Assembly: GCA_933228675.1 (NCBI GenBank)
Contig: OW121744.1
Span: 17,937,978 to 18,001,977, forward strand
Length of the DNA: 64,000 bases
Source of the DNA: Stomorhina lunata
Taxonomy: Eukaryota > Arthropoda > Insecta > Diptera > Rhiniidae
Direction: 5' to 3'
Shown one piece after another: positions 12,801-25,398 of this stretch. A program made the translations under genes and the position numbers. The notes beneath the pieces are model-generated. The model was not told the DNA's origin. It did no database searches and saw only the letters and a list, made by a program, of their open reading frames with translations. Each line of letters begins with the position of its first letter. Position 1 is the first letter of the stretch.

Positions 12801-13615
12801 CAAGATTTTTTTTATAAAAAAAATTCTATTAACACTTTTCTATAGAAATTTTTTCTATAAAAAAATTTCTATACAAAATTTTTCTATAGAAAATTGTTTG
12901 AAAAAAAAAATTTTTTTTTGATATAGATAATTTTTTTGATAAGAAAATTTTTCTGTAGAAATTGTTTATATACAAATTTTTCAATAGAAAATTTTTTCGA
13001 TAAAAAAATTTTTCAGTAGAAAATTTTTCGAAAAAATTTTTTTTTATAGAAAATTTTCAGTAAAAAAATTTTTATCTAGAAAATTTCCGGTAATAAAATG
13101 TTTATCAAAAAATGTTTCTTCAGAAAATTATTGATAAAAAAATTTTTCGATAAAAAAATATTTCTTTAGAAAATTTTCGATAAAAAAATTTTTCTATAGA
13201 AAATTGTTCGATAAAGAAAATTTTCTAAAGAAAATTTTCTAAAGAAAATTTTTCAATAAAGAAAATTTTCTAAAGAAAATTTTTCAATAAAGAAAATGTT
13301 TCAATTAAAAAAAATTCTATAAAAAATTTTTCGATAAAAAAAAAAATTCTATAGAAAAATTTCTATAAAAAAATTTTTCTATAGACAATTTTCGATAAAA
13401 AAATTTTTCTATAGACAATTTTCGATAAAAAACATTTTTCTATAGAAAAAATTTTCTAAAGAAAATTTTTCGATAAAGGAAATGTTTCGATAAGAAAAAT
13501 TCTATAGAAAATTTTTCGATAAAAAAAATTCTATAGAAAATTTTGCTATAAAAAAGTATTTAATATACATTTTTTTTATCAAAAATTTTCTATAGAAAAA
13601 TTTTATATATATTTC
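9841..13615. repeat. 30-31 bp AT-rich satellite array S2
   Basis: Degenerate monomers alternate CTATAGAAAAATTTTTT with TATCGAAAAATTTT. From 9841 to about 12000 the order is TATCG-(A/T)-CTATAG. In 12380-13560 the prevailing form is TTTCGATAAAAAAATTTTTC, the reverse complement of the same monomer, so the array inverts in the middle. The 78-residue plus-strand and 64-residue minus-strand frames in this stretch are repetitive K/F/I/E translations of the monomer and are not genes. The middle part contains larger duplications, described separately. Confidence 0.95.
11959..13115. repeat. Higher-order duplication inside S2 (221-bp and 539-bp spacings)
   Basis: A distinctive string, GATCGAGAAATTTTC followed by a CTCTCTTTTTTTT tract, occurs at 11959, 12180 and 12719. 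The segment from 12180 to 12718 is repeated from 12719 to about 13115. The shared part includes unusual landmarks such as GAAAATTTCCGGTAATAAAATG near 12540 and 13078 (GAAAATTTCC, GGTAATAAAATG). This is a tandem segmental duplication, and it lies exactly where the monomer orientation changes. Confidence 0.85.
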
Positions 13616-14730
13616 TATTTCTTGTGAAAAAACTTTAACCAAACTTTATTATAAGTTTGGGGAAAGTTGTTTCCCCAAATGGGGTAAAGGGAATGGTAAG
13701 TTCTAAATTTTTTACTGCTTTAACAAGAAATGAAGGTTTGCTAGGTTTTGCTGTCGAAAGTTTCAGTTGTATCTAAATTATTGCCTTAAGGGTCAAAACA
13801 CGTACTCAATGCCTATAAAAGTAATGCTGTCTATAAAATGAGCTAACTTATAAAATTGCATAAATTTTATCACAAATGCAAAATAATTTAATAGATTTTG
13901 GAAGGTTAAAAAAGTATTTTTAAATTATTTTAATTTTTAACTTTTGATCGATCGCTGGCATCAAAGAATCCAATTTTACTATTTTCTTTATTTTCAAAAA
14001 CACAAATACCAAATATTGGTTATTTTAAGTTAATTAAATGTTTTCATTTTTGAAGCACTTTATTTTATTTTGTTCTTGGAAAAATGTTTCTTTATTCCAA
14101 TGTGGCACAAATTTCGCTTTAATTCACTTTGAGGTCTTTTAATTAAAGTTATTATTTTACAGTGTATTTCCACCTAAATAAATTTTACTTGGCCATACAA
14201 TTTTGAAATAATGAAACTAACAACATCAAAGACAATTGTGACGTTATTGGTATAAATAATTCAATTTAGAAAAAACTTGAACGAAACTTAAAGAATTTTT
14301 TGAGATTATTCTATAAAGACAACAACGGACGGTCTTTATAAAATAAAAAAGCTCTCAGGTTTTAATTTTTTTCATTTTACTAATTCAATTTCTTTTGTTC
14401 TACAAAATTTTAGCCAAAGCGTCTTTTATGTTATAAAACCGGCTGGAGTAAATTGTTTCATTTTTGTAGAATATATTTATTCAAATAAGGATTAATAATT
14501 ACTTTTTAACATTTTTCAAATGAAGTCAAAGTTAATGCCCCATAAAAATTGTTCATTAGAATACACCAGATTTCCGAACTGCATTAACAATCCCAGAATT
14601 TTGTAAAAAAATCAGATGTAAAGTCTGTTTCTTCACTTTCTGGGTGAGTTGGGACAAATGAGAATAATTTTAAATTTACTTTCCCAAATAACCCTTGACG
14701 ACCTAAGTATATGGAGCTAAAGATTTCACT
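13616..14730. other. Unique spacer of 1.1 kb
   Basis: No gene or repeat is recognised. Composition is more balanced than in the arrays, with some GC-richer patches such as GGGGAAAGTTGTTTCCCC near 13659-13676, a small perfect-stem palindrome. Reading frames are short on both strands. Confidence 0.5.
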
Positions 14731-16619
14731 TTCTAAAGAAAATTTTTCTATCGAAAAATATTTCTAACGAAAATTTTTCTAAAAAATTTTGCTAACGAAA
14801 ATTTTTCTAAAAAATTTTGCTAACGAAAATTTTTCTAAAAAATTTTGCTAACGAAAATTTTTCTAAAATATTTCTAAAGAAAATTTTTCTATAGAAAAAT
14901 ATTTCTAAAGAAAATTTTTCTATAGAAAAATATTTCTAAAGAAAATTTTTCTATAGAAAATTATTTCTAAAGAAAATTTTTCTATAGAAAATTATTTCTA
15001 AAGAAAATTTTTCTATAGAAAAATATTTCTAAAGAAAATTTTTCTATAGAAAAATATTTCTAAAGAAAATTTTTCTATAGAAAAATATTTCTAAAGAAAA
15101 TTTTTCTATAGAAAAATATTTCTAAAGAAAATTTTTCTATAGAAAAATATTTCTAAAGAAAATTTTTCTATAGAAAAATATTTCTAAAGAAAATTTTTCT
15201 ATAGAAAAATATTTCTAAAGAAAATTTTTCTATAGAAAAATATTTCTAAAGAAAATTTTTCTATAGAAAAATATTTCTAAAGAAAATTTTTCTATAGAAA
15301 AATATTTCTAAAGAAAATTTTTCTATAGAAAAATATTTCTAAAGAAAATTTTTCTATAGAAAAATTTTTCGAAAGAAAATTTTTCTATAGAAAAATATTT
15401 CGAAAGAAAATTTTTCTATAGAAAAATATTTCGAAAGAAAATTTTTCTATAGAAAAATATTTCTAAAGAAAATTTTTCTATAGAAAAATATTTCTAAAGA
15501 AAATTTTTCTATAGAAAAATATTTCTAAAGAAAATTTTTCTATCGAAAAATATTTCTAAAGAAAATTTTTCTATAGAAAAATATTTCTAAAGAAAATTTT
15601 TCTATAGAAAAATATTTCTTAAGAAAATTTTTCTATAGAAAAATATTTCTAAAGAAAATTTTTCTATAGAAAAATATTTCTAAAGAAAATTTTTCTATAG
15701 AAAAATATTTCTAAAGAAAATTTTTCTATAGAAAAATATTTCTAAAGAAAATTTTTCTATAGAAAAATATTTCTAAAGAAAATTTTTCTATAGAAAAATA
15801 TTTCTAAAGAAAATTTTTCTATAGAAAAATATTTCGAAAGAAAATTTTTCTATAGAAAAATATTTCGAAAGAAAATTTTTCTATAGAAAAATATTTCTAA
15901 AGAAAATTTTTCTATAGAAAAATATTTCTAAAGAAAATTTTTCTATAGAAAAATATTTCTAAAGAAAATTTTTCTATAGAAAAATATTTCTAAAGAAAAT
16001 TTTTCTAAAGAAAAATATTTCTAAAGAAAATTTTTCTATAGCAAAATATTTCTAAAGAAAATTTTTCTATAGAAAAATATTTCTAAAGAAAATTTTTCTA
16101 TAGAAAAATATTTCTAAAGAAAATTTTTCTATAGAAAAATATTTCTAAAGAAAATTTTTCTATAGAAAAATATTTCTAAAGAAAATTTTTCTATAGAAAA
16201 ATATTTCTAAAGAAAATTTTTCTAAAGAAAAATATTTCTAAAGAAAATTTTTCTATAGAAAAATATTTCTAAAGAAAATTTTTCTATAGAAAAATATTTC
16301 TAAAGAAAATTTTTCTATAGAAAAATTTTCTTTAGAAATATTTTCTTTAGAAATTTCTATAGAAAAATATTTCGAAAGAAAATTTTTCTATAGAAAAATA
16401 TTTCGAAAGAAAATTTTTCTATAGAAAAATATTTCGAAATAAAATTTTTCTATAGAAAAATATTTCGAAAGAAAATTTTTCTATAGAAAAATATTTCTAA
16501 AGAAAATTTTTCTATAGAAAAATATTTCTAAAGAAAATTTTTCTATAGAAAAATATTTCTATAGAAAATTTTTCTATAGAAAAATATTTCTACAGAAAAT
16601 TTTTCTATAGAAAAATACT

Positions 16620-19090
16620 TCTTTTGAAATTTTTTCTATAGAAAAATATTTCTTTTGAAAATTTTTCTATAGAAAAATATTTCTAAAGAAAAATTTTCTA
16701 TAGAAAAATATTTCTTTTGGAAATTTTTCTATAGAAAAATATTTCTTTTGAAAATTTTTCTATAGAAAATTTTTTTTATCGATAAATTTTTTTTTTTATC
16801 GAAAATTTTTCTATAGAAACATTTTTTATTGAAAATTTTTGTATACAAAAATATTTCTTTTGAAAATTTTTGTATAGAAAAATATTTGTTTTGAAAATTT
16901 TTCTTTAGAAAAATATTTGTTTTGAAAATTTTTCTATAGAAAAATATTTCTTTCGGAATTTTTTTTTATAGAAAAATATTTCTTTTGGAAATTTTTTTAT
17001 AGAAAAATTCTTCTATATAGAAAAATATTTCTATCGAAAATTTTTCTATATAGAAAAATATTTCTATCGAAAATTTTTCTATATAGAAAAATATTTCTAT
17101 CGAAAATTTTTCTATATAGAAAAATATTTCTATCGAAAATTTTTCTATATAGAAAAATATTTCTATCGAAAATTTTTCTATATAGAAAAATATTTCTATC
17201 GAAAATTTTTCTATATAGAAAAATATTTCTATCGAAAATTTTTCTATATAGAAAAATATTTCTAAAAATTTTTCTATATAGAAAAATATTGCTATAGAAA
17301 ATTTTTTTATATAGAAAAATATTGCTATAGAAAATTTTTCTATATAGAAAAATATTTCTATAGAAAATTTTTCTATATAGAAAAATATTTCTATCGAAAA
17401 TTTTTCTATATAGAAAAATATTTCTATCGAAAATTTTTCTATATAGAAAAATATTTCTATCGAAAATTTTTCTATATAGAAAAATATTTCTATCGAAAAT
17501 TTTTCTATATAGAAAAATATTTCTATCGTAAATTTTTCTATATAGAAAAATATTTCTATCGAAAATTTTTCTATATAGAAAAATATTTCTATCGAAAATT
17601 TTTCTATATAGAAAAATATTTCTATCGAAAATTTTTCTATATAGAAAAATATTTCTATCGAAAATTTTTCTATATAGAAAAATATTTCTATCGTAAATTT
17701 TTCTATATAGAAAAATATTTCTATCGAAAATTTTTCTTTATAGAAAAATATTTCTAAAGAAAATTTTTCTATAGAAAAATATTTCTAAAGAAAATTTTTC
17801 TATAGAAAAATATTTCTAAAGAAAATTTTTCTATAGAAAAATATTTCTAAAGAAAATTTTTCTATAGAAAAATATTACTAAAGAAAATTTTTCTATAGAA
17901 AAATATTTCTAAAGAAAATTTTTCTATAGAAAAATATTTCTAAAGAAAATTTTTCTATAGACAAATATTTCTAAAGAAAATTTTTCTATAGAAAAATATT
18001 TCTAAAGAAAATTTTTCTATAGAAAAATATTTCTAAAGAAAATTTTTCTATAGAAAAATATTACTAAAGAAAATTTTTCTATAAAAAAATATTTCTAAAG
18101 AAAATTTTTCTATAGAAAAATATTTCTAAAGAACATTTTTCTATAGAAAAATATTTCTAAAGAAAATTTTTCTATAGCAAAATATTTCTAAAGAAAATTT
18201 TTCTATAGCAAAATATTTCTAAAGAAATTTTTTCTATAGAAAAATATTTCTAAAGAAAATTTTTCTATAGAAAAATATTTCTAAAGAAAATTTTTCTATA
18301 GAAAAATATTTCTAAAGAAAATTTTTCTATAGAAAAATATTTCTAAAGAAAATTTTTCTATAGAAAAATATTTCTTTTGGAAATTTTTTTACAGAAAAAT
18401 ATTTCTTCTGGAAATTTTTTTACAGAAAAATATTTCTTTTGAAAATTTTTCTATAGAAAAATATGTCTTGAAAATTTTTCTATTGAAAAATATTTCTATA
18501 GAAAATTTTTCTATAGAAAAATATTTCTAAAGAAAATGTTTCTATAGAAAAATATTTCTTTTGAAAATTTTCTATAGAAAAATATTTCTAAAGAAAAATT
18601 TTCTATAGAAAAATATTTCTTTTGGAAATTTTTTTATAAAAAAATATTTCTTTTGGAAATTTTTCTATAGAAAAATATTTTTTTTGAAAATTTTTCTATA
18701 GAAAAATATTTCTAAAGAAAAATTTTCTATAGAAAAATATTTCTTTTAGAAATTTTTTTATAAAAAAATATTTCTTTTGGAAATTTTTCTATAGAAAAAT
18801 ATTTCTTTTGAAAATTTTCTATAGAAAAATTTTTTTATCGATAAATTTTTTTTTATCGAAAATTTTTCTATAGGAACATTTTTTTATCGAAAATTTTTGT
18901 ATACAAAAATATTTCTTTTGAAAATTTTTGTATAGAAAAATATTTGTTTTGAAAATTCTTCTATAGAAAAATATTTTTTTTTTGGAAATTTTTCTATTGG
19001 AAAATATTTCTTTTGGAATTTTTTTCTTTTGGAAATTTTTTTATAGAAAAATTCTTCTATATAGAAAAATATTTCTATCGAAAATTTTTC
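16620..19090 (+). repeat. About 2.05-kb higher-order repeat in S3
   Basis: The ordered landmarks TTTCTTTTGGAAATTTTTC, ATCGATAAATTTTTTTTT, TTTTTGTATACAAAAATA and ATTCTTCTATATAG occur at 16620-17020 and again in the same order at 18360-19075. Two anchors are offset by 2059 bp and 2044 bp. Thus 14.95-17.02 kb and 17.02-19.09 kb are two rounds of a larger unit, and the second round ends at the array edge. Confidence 0.8.
17008..17750 (+). repeat. 33-bp variant block in S3
   Basis: Here the monomer is 33 bp because CTATAG becomes CTATATAG and TAAAGAAAA becomes TATCGAAAA. About 22 highly uniform copies run between two 31-bp blocks. The block starts with ATTCTTCTATATAG, the same string with which the whole array ends near 19051. 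Confidence 0.9.
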
Positions 19091-19095
19091 TATCT

Positions 19096-20431
19096 CCGGA
19101 ATTACAGGACTTATGATGGAATAAGTGTAATAAATGTAATTTCATTTCTTTTAACTTAAATGACAAATTTTCATTTTAAATTTTTCTAAAATTTTAGGAA
19201 TTATTTTTAAAATCTTATGGTCTTAAAATCTAATGTTGTCCTGTTTTCTTTTCTCCTTCGGCATTAATTCAACTGCAGTCGGATTGTCAAAATGTTGAGA
19301 AGATTAGCATGAAATTTGCTTCTAGGGCTTAAAATATTGGAACAATTGCTATTGCAAACACTTCCTTTTTAGTTTGTTCTTGGGAATTTTTATGTTAAAA
19401 TGAAAGTTAAAATTATGAAATTGAAATGAAAATGACAATGAGAAATGAAAAAGTGTAAAAGTGTTTATGATAAATTTATAAATCAAATGAAACTTTTTAA
19501 GTAAAATTTAAAGTGAAATTTTAAATTGTAGGTAGATGGCTCTAAAATTAAACATTTTTGGTAGTATTAATTTATCTTTAAAATTTTGTATAGAAAGATA
19601 TAAATGTCCAAATTATAAAAAATTGCCTTGAACAAATTTTAATTATCAAAATTTGTCGTTATATTTTGGTTGATAACATAAATCAATACTACTAACATTT
19701 TAAATTTTAATCCTTTCATTAAATAATTTGCTTTTGCTAATTTCACTTTCACAAACAAAATTAATTATTTCATTTGTAACTGTCGCATAACTTAAATTCT
19801 TTCACATAAAAGTAGAAATATTAAGCAATTACCTTGTTTTTCCTTCAAGCTGATACTACTTTTCAAAAAGAAACGTAGTTTAATAAAAAAACATTCAAAT
19901 TTTTAAATGTACAAAAGATTAAAGAACGAATTTATTAGTTTCATTGCCATCTCAGGGTCATATAGAACAAAAAGGAGCGACACGTTTCATGAATAAACCA
20001 ATTAACTGGCCAACCAAGAAATTTCCTTGGAGGCATATTCCAGGCCAACCAACATTTCAACATCATCAGGCGGTTTAAGGCTAATGGCAACATTAACAAA
20101 ATTGTTTAACAACATTTAAATTTCCTTTTAAATGTTTTTTATCACCTTTGTTTGGTCTGTTTCCGGTTTATGAATTTCGTAGAAGTGGTAAATTAAAGAG
20201 GGTAAGGTGGGGGTGAATTCACTTCTTCTTTTCACGATGATGCCATTGATATATCCTTGAAGTTTTTGCTTTTCCTGTTTAATATTACCAACAAATATTT
20301 TGATTTTCATTATAAATTTGACCGTTTTTCTTCAAAGTTTATCACTTCCTTTTCCCATTAAAAATGCAAATTATGGAAAATGTGAAAATATGTTACTTTA
20401 AGTTACTGTCACACGGTGGGTTCAAACGCTA
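19096..20431. other. Unique spacer
   Basis: No gene is recognised. A 60-codon minus-strand frame at 20128-20310 has no recognisable family and no supporting signals. There are no tandem repeats. Confidence 0.5.
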
Positions 20432-20560
20432 AAATATGCTCATAATAACAGTCTTTTGTGGGGTTTATATAACTAAAGCAAAAAAATAACTAAAGTAACA
20501 AAAACAAATTACTTGTAAATTCCACTCAATCGTCAGGCGCTTTAGTTATATAAACCCCAC
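20432..20560. mobile_element. MITE-like element with perfect 22-bp inverted repeats
   Basis: GTGGGGTTTATATAACT plus AAAGC at 20458-20479 is the exact reverse complement of 20539-20560, with a 59-bp spacer. The left flank (ATATGCTCATAATAACAG, from 20434) belongs to the same unit, because the flank plus inverted repeat recur together four times inside array S5. No target duplication is obvious. This is probably a relic of a small DNA transposon lying 20 bp upstream of array S4. Confidence 0.75.
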
Positions 20561-20579
20561 ATTTGTCTTGGGAAAGAAA

Positions 20580-22800
20580 ATTTAAAATTTAAAGAAAATT
20601 TTCTAAAAATATTTTTTAAAAAAATTTTTCATACACAAATTTTTTATACAAAACTTTTTTATAACTTTTTATAGAAAATTTTTATGTACAAAGAAAAATT
20701 TTTTCTATCAAAATTTTTAAAAAAAAACTTTATATAGTAAAATTTTTTATAGAAAATTTTACATATTAAAATTTTTTATAGAAAATTTTACATATTAAAA
20801 TTTTTTATAGAAAATTTTACATATAAAAATTTTTTGTAGAAAATTTTACATATTAAAATTTTTTATAGAAAATTTTACATATAAAAATTTTTTGTAGAAT
20901 TTTTTTAAAACAAACTTTATATAGTAAAATTTTTTATAAAAAATTTTACATATTAAAATTTTTTATAGAAAATTTTACATATAAAAATTTTTTATAGAAA
21001 AATTTTTTGTAGAATTTTTTTAAAACAAACTTTATATAGTAAAATTTTTTATAGAAAATTTTACATATAAAAATTTTTTGTAGAAAAATTTTTTGTAGAA
21101 TTTTTTTAAAACGAACTTTATATAGTAAAATTTTTTATAGAAAATTTTGCATATAAAATTTTTTTGTAGAAAATTTTACATATAAAAATTTTTTGTAGAA
21201 AAATTTTTTGTAGAATTTTTTTAAAACAAACTTTATATAGTAAAATTTTTTATAGAAAATTTTACATATTAAAATTTTTTATAGAAAATTTTACATATAC
21301 AAATTTTTTGTAGAATTTTTTTAAAACAAACTTTATATATAAAAATTTTTTATAGAAAATTTTACATATTAAAATTTTTTATAGAAAATTTTACAAATAA
21401 AAATTTTTTGTAGAAAAATTTTTTGTAGAATTTTTTTAAAACAAACTTTATATAGTAAATTTTTTTATAGAAAATTTTACATATTAAAATTTTTTATAGA
21501 AAATTTTACATATAAAAATTTTTTATAGAAAATTTTACATATAAAAATTTTTTGTAGAAAAATTTTTTGTAGAATTTTTTTAAAACAAACTTTATATAGT
21601 AAAATTTTTTATAGAAAATTTTACATATTAAAATTTTTTATAGAAAATTTTACAAATAAAAATTTTTTGTAGAATTTTTTTAAAACAAACTTTATATAGT
21701 AAATTTTTTTATAGAAAATTTTACATATTAAAATTTTTTATAGAAAATTTTACATATAAAAATTTTTTGTAGAAAATTTTACATATAATAATTTTTTGTA
21801 GAAAAATTTTTTGTAGAATTTTTTTAAAACAAACTTTATATAGTAAAATTTTTTATAGAAAATTTTACATATTAAAATTTTTTATAGAAAATTTTACAAA
21901 TAATATGAAAAATTTTCTAAAAAAAATTTTTTTAAATGAAAAATTTTTTACAAAAAAATTTTCTAAAAACAATTTGATATGAAAAATTTTTTATAAAAAT
22001 TTTTATATGAAAAATATTCTATAAAAAAAATTTTTCATATAAAAATTTTTTATAGAAAATTTTTCATATAAAAATTTTTTATAGAAAATTTTTCATATAA
22101 AAATTTTTTATAGAAAATTTTTCATATAAAAATTTTTTATAGAAAATTTTTCATATAAAAATTTTTTATAGAAAATTTTTCATATAAAAATTCTTTATAG
22201 AAAATTTTTCATATAAAAATTTTTTATAGAAAATTTTTCATATAAAAATTTTTGATAGAAAATTTTTCATATAAAAATTTTTTATAGAAAATTTTACAAA
22301 TAAAAATTTTTTGTAGAAAAATTTTTTGTAGAATTTTTTTAAAACAAACTTTATATAGTAAAATTTTTTATAGAAAATTTTACATATTAAAATTTTTTAT
22401 AGAAAATTTTACAAATAAAAATTTTTTGTAGAAAAATTTTTTGTAGAATTTTTTTAAAACAAACTTTATATAGTAAATTTTTTTATAGAAAATTTTACAT
22501 ATTAAAATTTTTTATAGAAAATTTTACATATAAAAATTTTTTGTAGAAAAATTTTTTTATAAAAATTTTTTGTGTAAATTTTTTTTATAAAAATTTTTTA
22601 TTCAAAATTTTTCATTCAAAATTTTTCATAGAAAATTTTTTATAGAAATCCTTACATAAAAATTTTTTTATAAAAAATTTATTATAGAAAATTGTTTGTA
22701 TAAATTTTTTCGTTAACAAATTTTTTGTAGAGAATTTTCCAAAATAAATTTTTTTGTAAAAAATTTTTATATAAAATTTTTTTTGTAGAAAATTTTTCAC
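20580..22800 (-). repeat. 29-bp satellite array S4 (TATAG-AAAATTTT orientation)
   Basis: The monomer is TATAGAAAATTTTACAT followed by ATTAAAATTTTT, 29 bp. Roughly a dozen copies of a longer interspersed unit, TTTTGTAGAATTTTTTTAAA then ACAAACTTTATATAG, give a higher-order pattern with spacings of about 85-185 bp between 20720 and 22470. A sub-block at 22030-22270 uses CATATAAAAATTTTTTATAG, which is the reverse complement of the S5 monomer. The minus-strand 62-residue frame at 22612-22800 is a repeat translation. Confidence 0.95.
21903..22027 (+). repeat. 125-bp junction block shared with 27609-27733
   Basis: This segment contains TTTTTTACAAAAAAATTTTC, AAAAACAATTTGATATG and ATATGAAAAATATTCTATAA in order. 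It is repeated, apparently without change, 5706 bp downstream. In both places it sits at a change of satellite orientation. Confidence 0.85.
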
Positions 22801-23045
22801 AAAATTGTATACTTTATCTGTTCAGTCGATAATCTGAGCTTTTAAATCAAAGGTAAAAAAAAAAACATAATTCGTAATAATTGCGTAAAATAGGAAACGC
22901 GGAAACTCCTTCTGAAGATAATGGCCTAACCAACCATCCAAACGCTTCGAGGAATTGGTTGTCACCACAAACATTTTTTTGGCCTTTATAAATAGATTGT
23001 ATATTACGTTAAAAAGTAAATGTAATAGACTAGGATAAAGTGCGA
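22801..23045 (-). mobile_element. Transposon core sequence between two satellite arrays (inverted relative to the hAT-like element copies)
   Basis: Read on the minus strand, this GC-richer island matches the core of the hAT-like element. ATGGTTGGTTAGGCCAT (complement of 22921-22937) is identical to 38018-38034 and 38397-38413. It is followed by CTTCAGAAGGAGT resembling CTTCAGGAGGATT, then TACGAATTAT, then GATTATCGACTGAACAGA resembling GATTATCATCTGAACAGA. The order is conserved, with an internal length difference of about 30 bp. It separates array S4 from array S5, which have opposite orientations. Confidence 0.7.
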
Positions 23046-23848
23046 ATAATTTTTCTTTAAAGAAAATTTTTCATTGTATATTATAGAAATTTTATAGAAT
23101 TTTTTTTTATGAAAATTTTCATATAAAATTTTTTAAATGGATTTTTCATATAAAAACTTTTCATATGAAAACTTTTCGTATAGAAATGTCTTATATGAAA
23201 AATTTTCTATAAAAAATTTTTATATGAAAAATTTTCTATAAAAAATTTTTAAATGAAAAATTTTCTATAAAAAATTTTTATATGAAAAATTTTCTATAAA
23301 AAATTTTTATATGAAGAATTTTCTATTAAAAATTTTTATATGAAAAATTTTCTATAGAAAATTTTTATATGAAAAATTTTCTATAAAAAATTTTTATATG
23401 AAAACTTTTCTATAAAAAATTTTTATATGAAAAATTTTCTATAAAAAATTTTTATATGAAAAATTTTTATATGAAAAATTTTCTATAAAAAATTTTTATA
23501 TGAAAAATTTTCTATAAAAAATTTTTATATGAAAAATTTTTAAATGAAAAATTTTCTATAAAAAATTTTTATATAAAAAATTTTTTATGAAGAATTTTTA
23601 TATGAAAAATTTTCTATAAAAATTTTTTATATAAAAAATTTTCTATCAAAAATTTTTATATGAAAAATTTTCTATCAAAAATTTTTATATGAAAAATTTT
23701 CTATAAAAAATTTTTATATGAAAAATTTTCTATAAAAAATTTTTATATAACAAATTTTCTATAAAAAATTTTTATATGAAAAATTTGCTATAAAAATTTG
23801 TATATGAAGTTTTCTATAAAAAAATTTTATTTGAAAAATTTCTATTAA

Positions 23849-23907
23849 AAATATGCTCATAATAACAATATTTTGTGGGGTTTATATAACTTAAGCAACT
23901 GACGATT
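23849..23907 (+). mobile_element. MITE-derived insert 1 in S5
   Basis: ATATGCTCATAATAACA, TTTTGTGGGGTTTATATAAC and TTAAGCAACTGACGATTTT follow each other here. The sequence matches the left part of the element at 20432-20479. It then matches the reverse complement of that element's right flank (CTGACGATT). It is an early diverged copy (AACAATA instead of AACAGTA). Confidence 0.85.
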
Positions 23908-24306
23908 TTCTATAAAAAATTTTTATATGAAAAATTTTCTATAAAAAAAATTTTTATATGAAAAATTTTCTATAAAAAATTTTTATATGAAAAATTTTCT
24001 ATCAAAAATTTTTATATGAAAAATTTTCTATAAAAAATTTTTATATGAAAAATTTTCTATAAAGAATTTTTATATGAAAAATTTTCTATAAAAAATTTTT
24101 ATATGAAAAATTTTCTATAAAAAATTTTTATATGAAAAATTTTCTATAAAAAATTTTTATATGAAAAATTTTCTATAAAAAATTTTTATATGAAAAATTT
24201 TCTATAAAAAATTTTTATATGAAAAATTTTCTATAAAAAATTTTTATATGAAAAATTTGCTATAAAAAATTTGTATATGAAGTTTTCTATAAAAAATTTT
24301 TTTTAA

Positions 24307-24366
24307 AAATATGCTCATAATAACAGTATTTTGTGGGGTTTATATAACTTAAGCAACTGACGATTT
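24307..24366 (+). mobile_element. MITE-derived insert 2 in S5
   Basis: Same 60-bp insert, 458 bp after insert 1. It is flanked on the left by GTATATGAAGTTTTCTAT and on the right by TCAAAAATGTTTATATG. These flanks are shared with inserts 3 and 4, so inserts 2-4 spread together with neighbouring satellite copies. Confidence 0.88.
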
Positions 24367-25338
24367 TCTATCAAAAATGTTTATATGTTAAATTTTCTAA
24401 AAAAAAATTTTATATAAAAAATTTTCTAAAAAAAAATTTTATATAAAAAATTTTCTAAAAAAAAATTTTATATAAAAAATTTTCTATAAAAAATTTTTAT
24501 ATGAAAAATTTTCTATAAAAAATTTTTATATGAAAAATTTTCTATAAAAAATTTTTATATGAAAAATTTTCTATAAAAAATTTTTATATGAAAAATTTTC
24601 TATAAAAAATTTTTATATGAAAAATTTTCTATAAAAAATTTTTATATGAAAAATTTTCTATAAAAAATTTTTATATGAAAAATTTTCTAGAAAAAATTTT
24701 TATATGAAAAATTTTCTTTTTTTATATGAAAAATATTCTATAAAAAATTTTTATATGAAAAATTTTCTATAAAAAAAATTTTTATATGAAAAATTTTCTA
24801 TAAAAAATTTTTATATGAAAAATTTTATATAAAAAATTTTTATATGAAAAATTTTCTATAAAAAATTTTTATATGAAAAATTTTTTATAAAAAATTTTTA
24901 TATGAAAAATTTTCTATAAAAAATTTTTATATGAAAAATTTTCTATAAAAAATTTTTATATGAAAAATTTTCTATAAAAAATTTTTATATGAAAAATTTT
25001 CTATAAAAGATTTTTATATGAAAAATTTTCTATAAAAAATTTTTATATGAAAAATTTTCTATAAAAAATTTTTATATGAAAAATTTTCTATAAAAAAATT
25101 TTTATATGAAAAATTTTCTATAAAAAATTTTTATATGAAAAATTTTCTATAAAAAATTTTTATATGAAAAATTTTCTATAAAAAATTTTTATATGAAAAA
25201 TTTTCTATAAAAAATTTTTATATGAAAAATTTTCTATAAAAAATTTTTATATGAAAAATTTTCTATAAAAAATTTTTATATGAAAAATTTGCTATAAAAA
25301 ATTTGTATATGAAGTTTTCTATAAAAAATTTTTTTTAA

Positions 25339-25398
25339 AAATATGCTCATAATAACAGTATTTTGTGGGGTTTTTATAACTTAAGCAACTGACGATTT
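25339..25398 (+). mobile_element. MITE-derived insert 3 in S5
   Basis: Same insert 1032 bp after insert 2, with one difference (GGGGTTTTTATAAC instead of GGGGTTTATATAAC). Flanks are identical to those of insert 2. Confidence 0.88.

Larger units (their letters stand above)
14731..19095 (+). repeat. 31-bp satellite array S3 with an embedded 33-bp variant block
   Basis: The main monomer is 31 bp: CTATAGAAAAATATTTC followed by TAAAGAAAATTTTT. It is very regular from about 14880 to 16600 and from 17750 to 18370, with scattered single-base variants. Copies with TTTCGAAAG cluster at 15360-15440, 15830-15880 and 16370-16490. A leader block at 14760-14870 has a 28-bp unit containing TTTTGCTAACG. Near 16321-16360 a short inverted patch (TTTCTTTAGAAATATTTTC) interrupts the order. 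The array ends cleanly at CTATCTCCGGAATTACAGG. Confidence 0.96.

Noticed and set aside
13659..13676. GGGGAAAGTTGTTTCCCC palindrome as a regulatory site
   Set aside because: It is an isolated short palindrome without a nearby gene, which is insufficient evidence for a function.
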